Assembly: GCA_013151235.1 (NCBI GenBank)
Contig: JAADIO010000015.1
Coordinates: 1-15,628 of the forward strand
Direction: 5' to 3'
Length of the DNA: 15,628 bases
DNA from: Deltaproteobacteria bacterium
Lineage (GTDB): Bacteria; CG2-30-53-67
The first letter of the stretch is position 1. Every line of letters begins with the position of its first letter. The translations under genes were made by a program, and so were the position numbers. This document shows, one piece after another, positions 1-10,500 of this stretch. A model generated the notes under the pieces. The model was not told the origin of the DNA, did not search any database, and saw only the letters and a list, made by a program, of their open reading frames with translations.

Positions 1-52
1 TCGTCCCGATATTGACGTGGGGCTTCGTCCGCTCATATTTTGCCTTTGCCAT
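1..52 (-). CDS. tuf: Elongation factor Tu, N-terminal fragment (runs off the left edge)
   Basis: Only the first 17 codons are inside the window. They read MAKAKYERTKPHVNIGT, the conserved start of bacterial EF-Tu just before its first GTP-binding motif. EF-Tu is the cytoplasmic GTPase that delivers aminoacyl-tRNA to the ribosomal A site. The start is ATG at 52-50, preceded on the minus strand by AAGGAGG (60-66) with a 7-nt gap, a strong ribosome binding site. It is the last visible gene of the str operon, 69 nt after fusA. It is a different copy from the tuf whose 3' end lies at the right edge, so the genome has at least two tuf genes unless the assembly has collapsed or misjoined them. Confidence 0.95.
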   Translation of the reverse strand, partial: MAKAKYERTKPHVNIGT

Positions 53-72
53 CGGTCTTCCTCCTTATTCAA

Positions 73-117
73 ATCAAACCGTTCAAACCGTCTCATCCGT
101 TCAAACCGTTTAAGCTG
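73..117. repeat. Degenerate 9-nt tandem repeat in the fusA-tuf spacer
   Basis: Five consecutive 9-mers stay in register on the plus strand: ATCAAACCG (73-81), TTCAAACCG (82-90), TCTCATCCG (91-99), TTCAAACCG (100-108) and TTTAAGCTG (109-117). The second and fourth are identical and the others are diverged. They fill most of the spacer between the fusA stop and the tuf ribosome binding site. In the tuf mRNA leader the unit reads CGGTTTGAA. No protein or RNA function is evident; replication slippage is the simplest origin. Confidence 0.7.
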
Positions 118-121
118 TCTA

Positions 122-2212
122 TTATCTTCCTTGCAGCTTCGCGACAATCTCATCCGCAATCTGCCGGGGAATCTCGGCATAGTGGGAAAACTGCATGGTA
201 TAGGTCGCCCGGCCCTGTGTCTCTGAACGAAGGTCGGTGGAGTATCCGAACATCTCCGCCAGCGGAACATGGGCATCAATCACCTGAATATTTGCCCGGG
301 CCTCCATCCCCTGAACATGCCCCCGCCGGGCGTTCAGGTCCCCGATGACCTGCCCCATATACTCTTCCGGGACCACCACTTCCACCGACATCATCGGCTC
401 CAGCAAGTAGGGGTCCGCTTTGCCGACCCCGTTCTTGATCGCCATGGAGGCTGCAATTTGAAAGGCCATCTCCGAAGAATCCACATCATGATAGGAGCCG
501 TCATAGAGGACCACCCGAACATCCACCAAGGGATAGCCTGCAAGAACACCGCCGTCCAGGGCATTCCGCGCTCCCTTCTCGACGGATCCGATATACTCTT
601 TCGGAATCACACCGCCCTTGGTCTCATCCGCGAACTGAATCCCCGAACCGGGTTCCAGAGGCTCCAGACGAATATTGACATGGCCGTACTGGCCTCGTCC
701 GCCCGTCTGTCGGACGAAACGCCCTTCCGCTTTCACCGCTTTATGAATCGATTCACGGTAGGCCACCTGCGGTTTGCCTACATTGGCATCGACCTTGAAT
801 TCCCGCATCAACCGGTCCACGATAATCTCCAGATGCAGTTCACCCATTCCGGAGATAATCGTCTGTCCAGTTTCCCGATCCGTGGTTACCCGGAAGGAGG
901 GATCCTCCTGGGTCAGCTTGGCCAATGAAACACCCAACTTTTCCTGGTCCATTTTGGTCTTCGGCTCAATGGCGACGGAGATCACCGGTTCCGGAAATTC
1001 AAGGGATTCCAGGACGATCGGGTGTTTCGGATCACAGAGAGTGTCCCCCGTACTGCAATGGTTCAGACCCACGGCCGCAACAATATCTCCGGTCCGGACT
1101 TCCTTGATATCCTCCCGCTTGTTGGCATGCATCCGGAGGATCCGACCGACACGCTCCTTGCGTCCCCAGGAAGAGATATGGACCGGGTCCCCGGCCTCAA
1201 GGATTCCGGAATAGACCCGGAAGAAGGAGAGCTGCCCCACATAGGGATCGGTCATGATCTTGAAAGCGAGAGCGGAGAAAGGCTCCTCATCGTCGGCTTT
1301 CCGGATCACCTGTTTGGATTCTTTATGCTCGGGAAGGAGACCTTCCACGGGGGGAACATCAAGGGGAGAAGGAAGATAGTTGACAACGGCATCCAGAAGG
1401 GGCTGAACCCCCTTGTTGCGGAAGGCCGACCCGCAGAGAACGGGCACGATCTTCAGATCAAGCGTTGCCTTTCGAATGGCGGCGCGGATCGCGTCCTCCG
1501 TCAGTTCCTTTCCTTCGATATAGTCGTTCATCAGCGATTCGTCATATTCCGCCACCGATTCAATCATCTTCTCCCGATTGACGGCGGCGGTCTCAGCCAT
1601 CTCCGGCGGGATCTCGGTCACCGTGAACATTTGCCCTAAGGCCGCTTCATCTTCCCAAAGGAGGGCCTTCATCATCACCAGATCGATCACTCCGGCAAAA
1701 TTGTCTTCCTTGCCGACGGGGAGTTGAACCGGTACGGGATTCGCACCGAGACGTCCGTGGATCATCGAGACACAACGGTCGAAATCGGCCCCCATACGAT
1801 CCATCTTGTTCACGAAGGCAATCCGGGGAACAGCATATTTGTCCGCCTGACGCCAGACCGTCTCCGACTGGGGTTCCACTCCCCCCACGGCACAGAAAAC
1901 GGCAATGGCCCCGTCCAGCACCCGCAGAGATCGCTCCACCTCTATGGTAAAATCAACATGTCCGGGGGTATCAATAATATTGATCCGATGATCGAGCCAG
2001 AAACAGGCCGTCGCAGCGGAGGTAATCGTAATCCCCCGTTCCTGCTCCTGGATCATCCAGTCCATAACGGCGGCGCCGTCATGAACCTCTCCCATTTTGT
2101 GAGAAATGCCGGTATAGAAAAGAACCCGCTCCGTCGTCGTGGTCTTTCCCGCATCGATATGGGCCATAATCCCGATATTGCGATATTTCGATAAAGGATA
2201 TTCTCTGCCCAA
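122..2212 (-). CDS. fusA: Elongation factor G
   Basis: EF-G is the ribosomal translocase GTPase and also helps recycle ribosomes together with RRF. The 696-residue product matches the usual 690-700. GTPase motifs are visible: G1 AHIDAGKT (17-24), switch I RGITI (59-63), G3 DTPGH (81-85) and G4 NKMD (135-138). The domain IV tip (GGVIPKEY) and the later YHDVDSSE segment are intact. I place the start at TTG 2212-2210, giving [15 protein letters not shown], because GGAGG (2222-2226) sits 9 nt upstream and this matches family N-termini. An ATG-initiated frame from 2275 would add 21 non-conserved residues and overlap the end of rpsG. The gap to rpsG is 56 nt. It ends in TAA and is followed by tuf in the same str operon. 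Confidence 0.97.
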   Translation of the reverse strand: MGREYPLSKYRNIGIMAHIDAGKTTTTERVLFYTGISHKMGEVHDGAAVMDWMIQEQERGITITSAATACFWLDHRINIIDTPGHVDFTIEVERSLRVLDGAIAVFCAVGGVEPQSETVWRQADKYAVPRIAFVNKMDRMGADFDRCVSMIHGRLGANPVPVQLPVGKEDNFAGVIDLVMMKALLWEDEAALGQMFTVTEIPPEMAETAAVNREKMIESVAEYDESLMNDYIEGKELTEDAIRAAIRKATLDLKIVPVLCGSAFRNKGVQPLLDAVVNYLPSPLDVPPVEGLLPEHKESKQVIRKADDEEPFSALAFKIMTDPYVGQLSFFRVYSGILEAGDPVHISSWGRKERVGRILRMHANKREDIKEVRTGDIVAAVGLNHCSTGDTLCDPKHPIVLESLEFPEPVISVAIEPKTKMDQEKLGVSLAKLTQEDPSFRVTTDRETGQTIISGMGELHLEIIVDRLMREFKVDANVGKPQVAYRESIHKAVKAEGRFVRQTGGRGQYGHVNIRLEPLEPGSGIQFADETKGGVIPKEYIGSVEKGARNALDGGVLAGYPLVDVRVVLYDGSYHDVDSSEMAFQIAASMAIKNGVGKADPYLLEPMMSVEVVVPEEYMGQVIGDLNARRGHVQGMEARANIQVIDAHVPLAEMFGYSTDLRSETQGRATYTMQFSHYAEIPRQIADEIVAKLQGR

Positions 2213-2221
2213 CCCTTGTTT

Positions 2222-2226
2222 CCTCC
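2222..2226 (-). promoter_or_regulatory. Ribosome binding site that fixes the TTG start of fusA
   Basis: GGAGG on the minus strand lies 9 nt before TTG at 2212-2210. The upstream in-frame ATG codons lie beyond this motif and lack a comparable one. This decides for the shorter protein. Confidence 0.8.
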
Positions 2227-2268
2227 GATGCTGCTCCTGACTGTTTTGCACTGCAATTGCGGGCATCA

Positions 2269-2754
<486 letters not shown>

Positions 2755-2759
2755 TTACA

Positions 2760-3134
2760 CTATTTTTTCGGGCGCTTCGCCCCGTATTTTGATCGAGCCT
2801 TCCGACGGTCGGACACTCCGGTGGAGTCCAGAGTCCCCCGGACAATGTGGTACCGGACACCCGGCAGGTCCTTCACACGGCCGCCGCGCAGCAGGACAAT
2901 GGAATGTTCCTGCAGACTATGCCCCATTCCCGGGATGTATGTCGTCACCTCATAGCCGTTGGTCAAACGAACACGAGCGACCTTACGAAGGGCCGAATTC
3001 GGCTTTTTCGGGGTCGAAGTATAAACTCGCGTGCAGACCCCCCGTTTTTGCGGGCTCCCCTGCAGGGCAGGGGCGCTTGTCTTCTTCCGGCTTTTGCTTC
3101 TTCCTTTTTTGACCAGTTGATTAATGGTCGGCAC
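2760..3134 (-). CDS. rpsL: 30S ribosomal protein S12
   Basis: S12 is the decoding-centre protein of the 30S subunit and the classical streptomycin-resistance locus. The 124 residues match the family. The loop [11 protein letters not shown] holds K43 and K44, and [14 protein letters not shown] holds K88 and D89. These are wild-type residues, so streptomycin sensitivity at this locus is predicted. The start is GTG at 3134-3132, preceded by GGAGGTGAT (3138-3146), a nine-base match to the anti-Shine-Dalgarno sequence. That motif is partly paired in a small leader hairpin (see 3142-3160). It is the first gene after a strong promoter at 3247-3276, which makes it the head of the str operon. The TAG stop lies 20 nt before rpsG. 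Confidence 0.98.
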   Translation of the reverse strand: MPTINQLVKKGRSKSRKKTSAPALQGSPQKRGVCTRVYTSTPKKPNSALRKVARVRLTNGYEVTTYIPGMGHSLQEHSIVLLRGGRVKDLPGVRYHIVRGTLDSTGVSDRRKARSKYGAKRPKK

Positions 3135-3141
3135 TTCATCA

Positions 3142-3160
3142 CCTCCAGCCCTGATGGAGA
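3142..3160 (-). promoter_or_regulatory. Hairpin covering the rpsL ribosome binding site
   Basis: On the minus strand TCTCCA (3160-3155) can pair with TGGAGG (3147-3142), six pairs including one G-U, around a 7-nt loop. The 3' arm is the core of the rpsL Shine-Dalgarno sequence. A competing stem CCTG (3171-3168) with CAGG (3153-3150) would leave the ribosome binding site free. The pairing is read directly; a regulatory role is inference. Confidence 0.45.
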
Positions 3161-3180
3161 CCCCAACCAGGACTTATATC

Positions 3181-3198
3181 CCCTTTGTTTTCAAAGGG
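3181..3198 (-). promoter_or_regulatory. Perfect hairpin in the rpsL (str) leader
   Basis: CCCTTTG and CAAAGGG form a 7-bp perfect stem around a four-A loop in the predicted leader, between the promoter and rpsL. No T-tract follows, so it does not look like a terminator. It may stabilise or process the leader, or be part of a protein-binding site. Confidence 0.4.
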
Positions 3199-3246
3199 TA
3201 TGGAAAATTATACTGCGCACATTCCCCTCAGGCGAAAAACCTCCGC

Positions 3247-3276
3247 AATATATCAGAGCTGTTGAGGAGATGTCAA
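3247..3276 (-). promoter_or_regulatory. Strong sigma70-type promoter of the str operon
   Basis: On the minus strand TTGACA (3276-3271) is a perfect -35 box and TATATT (3252-3247) a good -10 box, 18 nt apart. An ATATAT -10 with a 17-nt spacer is the alternative reading. Two A5 tracts lie just upstream within about 35 nt of the -35 box and resemble an UP element. Transcription would start near 3240, leaving a leader of about 105 nt before rpsL. This suggests the str genes can be transcribed independently of rpoBC. Confidence 0.75.
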
Positions 3277-3279
3277 GAG

Positions 3280-3306
3280 GTTTTTCCGCTTTTTAGACGG
3301 AAAAAC
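3280..3306. repeat. Inverted repeat just upstream of the str promoter
   Basis: GTTTTTCCG (3280-3288) and CGGAAAAAC (3298-3306) form a perfect 9-bp inverted repeat with a 9-nt loop, ending three bases from the -35 box. The A-tracts within it are candidates for an UP element. As RNA it could contribute to ending the rpoBC transcript, but the stem is AT-rich and lacks a proper 3' T-tract. Confidence 0.5.
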
Positions 3307-3318
3307 AGAAGACCTTCC

Positions 3319-3342
3319 CCGGATGGCTCGCAAATCATCCGG
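3319..3342 (-). terminator. Candidate 3' hairpin after rpoC
   Basis: CCGGATG and CATCCGG form a perfect 7-bp GC-rich stem with a 10-nt loop, 21 nt after the rpoC stop codon. A T5 tract follows only 13 nt later (3305-3301), so this is not a canonical intrinsic terminator. It could protect the mRNA 3' end or cause partial termination of the rpoBC transcript. Confidence 0.35.
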
Positions 3343-3363
3343 TTTATAAAAGCCGCGAAACCA

Positions 3364-6300
3364 TCATGACGGGACGACTTCTTCCAGGCTCTCCTGGTTC
3401 CCGGCCTCCGCTCCCTCGGATACTTCCTCGGGTTCCTCCGGTTGTTCGACCTTGACTACCGTTTCACGATAGAGCTGGGTCCCCGTTCCCGCCGGGATCA
3501 GCCGCCCCATGATAACATTCTCCTTAAGGCCGATCAGCTCGTCCACTTTGCCGCCGATGGCCGCTTCGGTCAATGCGCGGGTGGTCTCCTGAAAGGAGGC
3601 CGCTGAAATGAAACTGTCCGTATTCAAAGAGGCCTTGGTAATCCCCAGCAGGAGAGGCTGCCCCCTGGCCGGCTGTTTTTTCTCCTTGACCATTTCCTGA
3701 TTCTTGTCGGCAAAGCGGAATTTATCCACCTGTTCTCCGATAAGAAAATCGGTGTCGCCGCTATCTTCTATCACAACCTTCTTCATCATCTGCCGGACGA
3801 TAACCTCGATATGCTTGTCATGGATGGAGACCCCCTGGAGGCGGTAAACCTTCTGCACCTCCTCCACCAGGTATTTCTGCAGTTCCTTCGGCCCCAGGAC
3901 CCGGAGAATATCGTGCGGATTGGCGGAACCGTCCATCAGGGCCTCGCCGGCCTTGACGAAATCGCCTTCATGAACGTTGACATGCTTCCCTCTCGGGATA
4001 CTGTATTCATGTTCTTCCCCGTTCTCCGTCACCACGAGGATGCGCCGGGACCCGCGGAGAAATCCGCCGTCCTTCACCGTCCCGTCGACCTCACTGATCA
4101 CGGCCTGCTCCTTCGGTTTCCGGGCCTCAAAGAGTTCCGCCACCCGGGGCAGCCCCCCGGTGATATCCTTGGTCTTCGTCGTTTCCCGGGGGATCTTCAC
4201 CAGGGCATCGCCCGGAAAAACCTCGTCCCCTTTTTCGACCAGGATATTCGCCCCCGCCGGAAGGATATAACGTGCACTGCCCCGCCCCCCCGGCAGTTTC
4301 AAGGTCTTGCCGCCGGCGCCTTTGATGGAAAGGCGGGGCCGAAGATCCGTATGGGAGTAATCAATAATCACTCGCCGGGAAAGACCGGTCACCTCGTCCA
4401 CTTCCTCCCGCATGGAGACCCCTTCCTGAATATCACCGAAGGCGACCTTGCCGCCGACCTCGGTCAAAATCGAAGTCGTGTAGGGGTCCCACTCGACCAG
4501 GGTATCTCCCGCCTTCACGGTTTCCCGGTCCTTCTTTTTAAGGAGGGCACCATAAACAACGGTGTATCGTTCCTTTTCCCGCCCCTTCTTGTCCAGGACC
4601 AGGAGCTGTCCGTTCCGGTTCATGATGACGATCTTGCCGTCCTTGTTGGTAACGGTCTTGATATTTTCATAGGCCACGACACCGCTGTTCTTCGCCTCCA
4701 GGGTCGTCTGTTCCGCGACCTGGCTCGCCGTACCGCCGATGTGGAAGGTCCGCATCGTCAGCTGTGTTCCCGGTTCCCCGATTGACTGGGCCGCCATCAC
4801 GCCGGCCGCCTCGCCGATCTCGATTCGATTGCCCCGCGCCAGATCCCGCCCATAACAGGCGGCACAGACCCCCCGGTGCATTTCACAGGTCAGGGGAGAT
4901 CGAATCTTCATTGCGTAGATCCCGGCATCAATAATACGGGATGCAATCTTCTCGTCGATCTCCCGATTGGCCTTGACGACGGTCTTGCCGTCCCGGTCCA
5001 CCACATCCTCCACCGTCACGCGCCCCAGGATCCGGTCGTAGAGAGGTTCGATAATTTCTCCCCCTTCCACCAGCGCCGTCACCTCGATCCCGTCCAGGGT
5101 CCCGCAGTCCTCCTGGAGTACGATGCTGTCCTGGGCCACATCCACAAGCCGGCGGGTGAGATAACCAGAATTGGCGGTTTTCAAAGCCGTATCGGCCAAT
5201 CCCTTCCGGGCGCCATGGGTGGAAATGAAGTACTGCAGCACGGTCAGCCCCTCGCGGAAGTTGGAGGTGATCGGGGTCTCGATGATCTCCCCCGAAGGCT
5301 TCGCCATCAGCCCCCGCATCCCCGCTAACTGCCGGATCTGCTGGGCCGAGCCTCTTGCCCCGGAATCGGCCATCATGAAAATGGGGTTCAATGTCTGATT
5401 CTTCTCATCCTCTTCGGAATGAAGTTCCTTCATCATCTCCGCCGAGATGGCATCGGTCACCTGAGCCCAGATATCCACGACCTTGTTATAGCGCTCCCCG
5501 TCGGTGATCAGACCGTCGGCATACTGTCGGGAAACCTCTTCGACATCCTTCAGTGCCCGGTCAAGAATCTTCGGTTTGCTGGAAGGAATCTTCATATCAT
5601 CCACACAGATCGAAACCCCTGCATAGGTCGCGAATTCAAAACCGAGGTCCTTGAGCCGATCCAGGAAGATCACGGTCTTCGCCGGCCCGGCCGAACGGTA
5701 GCAATCATCAATGATCGATGCCAGGGCTTTTTTGTTCAGGAGACGATTCACCGCTGAAAAAGGGAACCCCTCCGGCAGGATCTCTCCGATCATGGCCCGC
5801 CCGACGGTCGTCTTTTCCGATTTGCCGTTGATCCGCACCTTGATCTTCGCATGGAGAGAGACCTTCTTCGCGTCGTAAGCCATCCGGAGTTCATCGAAAC
5901 CGGAAAAATGCATTCCCTCGCCGAGAACACCCTTTCTCTCAATGGTCAGGTAATAACACCCCAGGACCATATCCTGGGAAGGAACGGTGATCGGTCTTCC
6001 GTTGGCCGGGGAAAGGATATTATTAATGGACAGCATCAGGATCCGGGCCTCCGTCTGAGCCTCAACGGAAAGAGGAACATGGACGGCCATCTGGTCACCA
6101 TCAAAGTCGGCGTTAAAGGCCGCACAGACGAGCGGATGGAGCTTGATCGCCTTGCCCTCCACCAGGATCGGATCAAAGGCCTGAATCCCTAAACGGTGCA
6201 GTGTCGGTGCACGGTTGAGCAACACCGGATGTTCCTTGATCACCTCGTCCAGGGCATCCCAAACCGCATCGTTCATCTTTTCCACCATCTTCTTGGCGCT

Positions 6301-7485
6301 CTTGATCGTCGTCACCAACCCCTGCTCTTCCAACTTGTTGAAAATGAAAGGTTTGAAGAGTTCCAGCGCCATCTTCTTCGGCAGACCGCACTGATTCAAT
6401 TTCAGCTCCGGCCCGACAACAATAACGGAACGGCCGGAATAGTCGACCCGCTTTCCCAAAAGATTCTGACGGAAGCGCCCCTGTTTCCCCTTCAGCATAT
6501 CGCTCAGCGATTTTAAGGGCCGTTTGTTCGGTCCCCGGATAATACGACCCCGGCGGCCGTTATCAAAGAGGGCATCGACCGATTCCTGGAGCATCCGTTT
6601 TTCGTTCCGGATAATAACCTCGGGGGCCTTGAGTTCCATGAGGCGTTTGAGCCGGTTGTTCCGGTTGATCACCCGGCGGTAGAGATCATTCAGGTCCGAA
6701 GTGGCAAAGCGTCCACCCTCGAGAGGAACGAGGGGGCGGAGTTCCGGCGGAATGACGGGAATCACATCGAGGATCATCCATTCCGGACGGTTGTCGGAAT
6801 GCCGGAAGGCTTCCACGACCTTCAGCCGCTTGATCATCTTCGCCTTGATCGCCTTCGACTTGACCGTCTTCTCCCCTTCACGGAGTTCTTCGGAAAGTTG
6901 ATCAAGATCAATCCGGGAGAGGGCTTCTTTGATGACCTCGGCGCCGATCCCGGCCGTAAAGCTCTCGCCGTATTCCTCCAGGGCATTCCTGTATTGTTCT
7001 TCGGTCAGGACCGTCATCGGTTTCAAGGGGGTGTTCCCCTCGTCAATGACCAGGTAGGACTCAAAATAGAGGACCTTCTCCAGATCCTTCAGGGTCAGGT
7101 TCAGCAGATGCCCGATCCGGCTCGGCAGGGCCTTGAAAAACCAGACATGAGAAACGGGACAGGCCAGTTCGATATGGCCCAGCCGTTCCCGGCGGACCTT
7201 CGACTGGATCACCTCCACACCGCACTTGTCACAGATGACGCCGCGGTGTTTCATTCGTTTGTATTTCCCGCAGGTACATTCCCAGTCCTTGGTCGGCCCG
7301 AAAATCTTGGCACAGAAAAGACCGTCCCGCTCCGGCTTGAAGGTCCGGTAGTTGATCGTCTCCGGTTTTTTTACCTCCCCGTGCGACCAGGAGCGGATCT
7401 TGTCCGGTGAGGCGATCCCGATCCGGATCTGCTCAAAACTGACCGTGCTCTTCGGCTTCTCAAACAGGTTCATCAATTCTTTCAA
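3364..7485 (-). CDS. rpoC: DNA-directed RNA polymerase subunit beta'
   Basis: Beta' is the largest RNA polymerase subunit and carries the catalytic Mg2+ site. I start it at TTG 7485-7483 ([13 protein letters not shown]), with GGGAGG 7 nt upstream, giving 1373 residues. With this start the first zinc site falls at C70, C72, C85 and C88 and the NADFDGD loop at 458-464, the same numbers as in E. coli. A frame from 7566 would add 27 unrelated residues. The second zinc site is C794, C867, C874 and C877. The bridge helix is near 764-786 and the trigger loop ([19 protein letters not shown]) near 900-920. The trigger loop is interrupted at about 921-1104 by a large SI3-type insertion, a Gram-negative feature. 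It lies 106 nt after rpoB and ends in TGA. Confidence 0.97.
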   Translation of the reverse strand: MKELMNLFEKPKSTVSFEQIRIGIASPDKIRSWSHGEVKKPETINYRTFKPERDGLFCAKIFGPTKDWECTCGKYKRMKHRGVICDKCGVEVIQSKVRRERLGHIELACPVSHVWFFKALPSRIGHLLNLTLKDLEKVLYFESYLVIDEGNTPLKPMTVLTEEQYRNALEEYGESFTAGIGAEVIKEALSRIDLDQLSEELREGEKTVKSKAIKAKMIKRLKVVEAFRHSDNRPEWMILDVIPVIPPELRPLVPLEGGRFATSDLNDLYRRVINRNNRLKRLMELKAPEVIIRNEKRMLQESVDALFDNGRRGRIIRGPNKRPLKSLSDMLKGKQGRFRQNLLGKRVDYSGRSVIVVGPELKLNQCGLPKKMALELFKPFIFNKLEEQGLVTTIKSAKKMVEKMNDAVWDALDEVIKEHPVLLNRAPTLHRLGIQAFDPILVEGKAIKLHPLVCAAFNADFDGDQMAVHVPLSVEAQTEARILMLSINNILSPANGRPITVPSQDMVLGCYYLTIERKGVLGEGMHFSGFDELRMAYDAKKVSLHAKIKVRINGKSEKTTVGRAMIGEILPEGFPFSAVNRLLNKKALASIIDDCYRSAGPAKTVIFLDRLKDLGFEFATYAGVSICVDDMKIPSSKPKILDRALKDVEEVSRQYADGLITDGERYNKVVDIWAQVTDAISAEMMKELHSEEDEKNQTLNPIFMMADSGARGSAQQIRQLAGMRGLMAKPSGEIIETPITSNFREGLTVLQYFISTHGARKGLADTALKTANSGYLTRRLVDVAQDSIVLQEDCGTLDGIEVTALVEGGEIIEPLYDRILGRVTVEDVVDRDGKTVVKANREIDEKIASRIIDAGIYAMKIRSPLTCEMHRGVCAACYGRDLARGNRIEIGEAAGVMAAQSIGEPGTQLTMRTFHIGGTASQVAEQTTLEAKNSGVVAYENIKTVTNKDGKIVIMNRNGQLLVLDKKGREKERYTVVYGALLKKKDRETVKAGDTLVEWDPYTTSILTEVGGKVAFGDIQEGVSMREEVDEVTGLSRRVIIDYSHTDLRPRLSIKGAGGKTLKLPGGRGSARYILPAGANILVEKGDEVFPGDALVKIPRETTKTKDITGGLPRVAELFEARKPKEQAVISEVDGTVKDGGFLRGSRRILVVTENGEEHEYSIPRGKHVNVHEGDFVKAGEALMDGSANPHDILRVLGPKELQKYLVEEVQKVYRLQGVSIHDKHIEVIVRQMMKKVVIEDSGDTDFLIGEQVDKFRFADKNQEMVKEKKQPARGQPLLLGITKASLNTDSFISAASFQETTRALTEAAIGGKVDELIGLKENVIMGRLIPAGTGTQLYRETVVKVEQPEEPEEVSEGAEAGNQESLEEVVPS

Positions 7486-7492
7486 TGCACTT

Positions 7493-7498
7493 CCTCCC
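7493..7498 (-). promoter_or_regulatory. Ribosome binding site that fixes the TTG start of rpoC
   Basis: GGGAGG on the minus strand lies 7 nt before TTG at 7485-7483. The next in-frame ATG, four codons downstream, is too far from it for an optimal fit. Confidence 0.75.
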
Positions 7499-7591
7499 AA
7501 ACATGCAGGGACCGACCCCCGGAACCTTCCGCCGCCCTGCCCCCTGATTAAAGGCCGACGCATCATGTCCCGATTCCCGGAGCCCTGCCGT

Positions 7592-10500
7592 TTAAATGAG
7601 TTCTACGTCGAGGCAGAGGCTCTGCAGCTCCTTCACAAGGACGTTGAAGGATTCCGGGAGACCCGATTCCAAGGTATTTTGTCCCTTGACAATCGATTCA
7701 TAAATCCGGGTCCGGCCGGGAACATCATCCGATTTCACAGTGAGAAATTCCTGCAGGGTGTGGGCGGCCCCATAGGCCTCCAACGCCCAGACCTCCATCT
7801 CTCCCAATCGCTGCCCGCCGAATTGTGCCTTCCCTCCCAGAGGCTGCTGCGTCACCAGGGAGTAGGGACCGATTGACCGGGCATGGAGTTTGTCGTCCAC
7901 CAGGTGGTGCAGTTTGATGATATACATGCAGCCGACGGTGACCTCCTGATCAAAGGGCTCTCCCGTCTTCCCGTCATAGAGGAGAGTCTGGCCCCGTTCC
8001 GGCAGATTCGCCTCCCGAAGCAATGCCTTGATCTCCGTCTCCGTAGCCCCGTCGAAGACCGGTGTTGCAATATGAATCCCCAGGGCCTTCGCCGCCCATC
8101 CGAGATGGGTCTCCAGTACCTGGCCGATGTTCATACGGGAAGGCACACCCAGGGGATTCAAGACGATATCCACCGGCGTTCCGTCGGGCAGATAGGGCAT
8201 ATCTTCCACCGGCAGGATTTTCGAGACCACCCCCTTGTTCCCATGACGACCGGCCATCTTGTCACCCACCGAGAGGCGCCGCTTCATCGCTACATAGACC
8301 TTGACCATCTTGATCACACCCGGAGGGAGTTCATCCCCCTTCCGGACGCGGTTTATTTTTTCATCATAGTACCCGTGAACATCGTCCAGGCTGCGCCGGT
8401 ATCCATCTTCCAGCTCTTCAAGCTTCTCGTTCAAACTGTCATCCGCCGCCACCTCAATCCCGCCGAATACCTTCAGAGGAAGCGACTCGATCAGATCAGC
8501 CGACAGACTTCCGCCCTTCTTTACCAGGACCTTTCCGGACGCTTCATCCCGAATCGACTCCCGGACCTTGTAACCGACCAGGAGGCTCCGTTTCCGGGAA
8601 AGATGCTCTTCCTCAATAATCCGCAGTTCCTCCTCATAATCCTTTCGTATCCGCTCGATCTCCTCATTCTCGATACTGAGAGCCCGTTCGTCCTTCTCGA
8701 CTCCCCGACGGACAAAAACTTTTACATCCACAACCGTTCCTGCAATGCCAGGCGGCACTTTGAGAGAGGCATCCCGGACATCACCGGCCTTCTCTCCGAA
8801 GATGGCCCGGAGCAGTTTTTCTTCCGGTGTCAACTGGGTCTCCCCCTTGGGGGTCACTTTTCCTACGAGAATATCCCCGTGCTTGACCTCCGCCCCGACA
8901 CGAATAATTCCACTCTCATCAAGATTTCTGAGCGCCTCTTCACTGACATTGGGAATATCCCGCGTCACATCCTCCTGCCCCAGTTTCGTGTCCCGGGCTT
9001 CAATAGAGAACTCTTCAATATGGATCGAGGTGAAACGATCCTCCCGAACCACTTCCTCACTGATCAGGATCGCATCTTCATAGTTGTACCCGCGCCAGGG
9101 CATGAAGGCTACGAGGGCATTCTGTCCCAGGGCCAGTTCTCCCTGTTCGGTTGCGGGACCATCGGCGATAATCTGCCCCTGTGCAACGCGATCGCCCTTC
9201 TTGACAATCGGTTTCTGGTTGATACAGGTATTCTGGTTGGAACGTTTGTACTTCAGAAGATTATAGATGTCGAGACGGCTCGTCCCCACGCTCTCTTTTC
9301 CTTTTTTCTCCCTGATCGTCTTGACGACGATCTTCTCGGCATCGACATAGTCGACGACCCCGCTCCGCCGGGCAATGGAAACCGCACCGGAATCACGGGC
9401 CACAATCGCCTCCATCCCGGTCCCGACGATTGGTGCTTCCGTCTTGAGGAGGGGCACGGCCTGACGCTGCATATTGGATCCCATGAGAGCACGGTTGGCA
9501 TCATCATGTTCCAGAAAGGGAATCAACGACGTGGCCACACTGACCATCTGTTTCGGAGAAACATCCATATAATCGATCTGTTCCGGAGGAACCATGAGGA
9601 AATCACCTTTGGACCGAGCAGAGACCAGTTCCACGGAGATCTTCCCATCTTCGTCCAGGGGGGTATTGGCCTGAGCAATCACATACTTCTCTCCTTCGAG
9701 AGCCGTCAGGTAATCGACCTGGCTGGTGGCTCTTCCCTCTACCACCTTCCGAAAGGGCGCTTCAATAAACCCATAATCACTGACCCGTGCATAGGTGGAG
9801 AGCGAAGTGATAAGCCCGATGTTCGGACCTTCCGGCGTCTCAATCGGGCAAATCCGGCCGTAGTGCGTCGGGTGAACGTCACGGACGGCAAACCCCGCCC
9901 GTTCCCGGGTCAACCCTCCCGGCCCAAGGGCGGAAAGTCTTCGTTTGTGAGTAATCTCGGAGAGGGGGTTCGTCTGATCCATAAACTGGGAAAGCTGGCT
10001 GCTCCCGAAGAACTCTTTGATTGCGGCCGAAACCGGTTTGGCATTGATCAGCGTTTTCGGCAGAACCGTTTCGGAATCCTGAAGGTTCATCCGTTCCCGA
10101 ATCGTCCGTTCCATCCGGACCAGCCCGATTCGGATCTGGTTCTCCAGGAGTTCTCCCACGGAGCGGACCCGCCGGTTTCCGAGGTGATCAATATCATCCA
10201 CGGAGACCACGCCGTTTTTCAGGTCAATCAGGTGTTTGACCGTCCCGATGATATCCTCCTTGGTCAGGGTCCGGGTCGTCATGGGGATATCGAAACCAAG
10301 TTTGTGGTTCATCTTCAGACGTCCGACCGGGGAAAGATCGTAGCGGCGAGGATTAAAGAAAAGATTATGAAAGAGGTCGCGGGCCGTATCGAGCGTCGGC
10401 GGCTCACCGGGACGCATCCGCTTGTAGATTTCGATCATCGCCTCCTGGGGGGTGGAAATCTTGTCATGGGCGAGGGTATCCCTGAGAGCCGAACTGGCAT

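Noticed and set aside
73-117. The 9-nt repeats as a CRISPR array
   Set aside because: Units are 9 nt, directly adjacent, without spacers and without cas genes nearby.
3207-3212. Perfect TATAAT on the minus strand in the rpsL leader
   Set aside because: No usable -35 hexamer lies 16-19 nt upstream and there is no extended -10 TG, so I do not call a second promoter.
3811-4785. 324-residue plus-strand frame opposite rpoC, and the similar frames opposite fusA at 269-928, 1022-1639 and 1724-2194
   Set aside because: All are in-register antisense shadows of conserved genes with no family resemblance.
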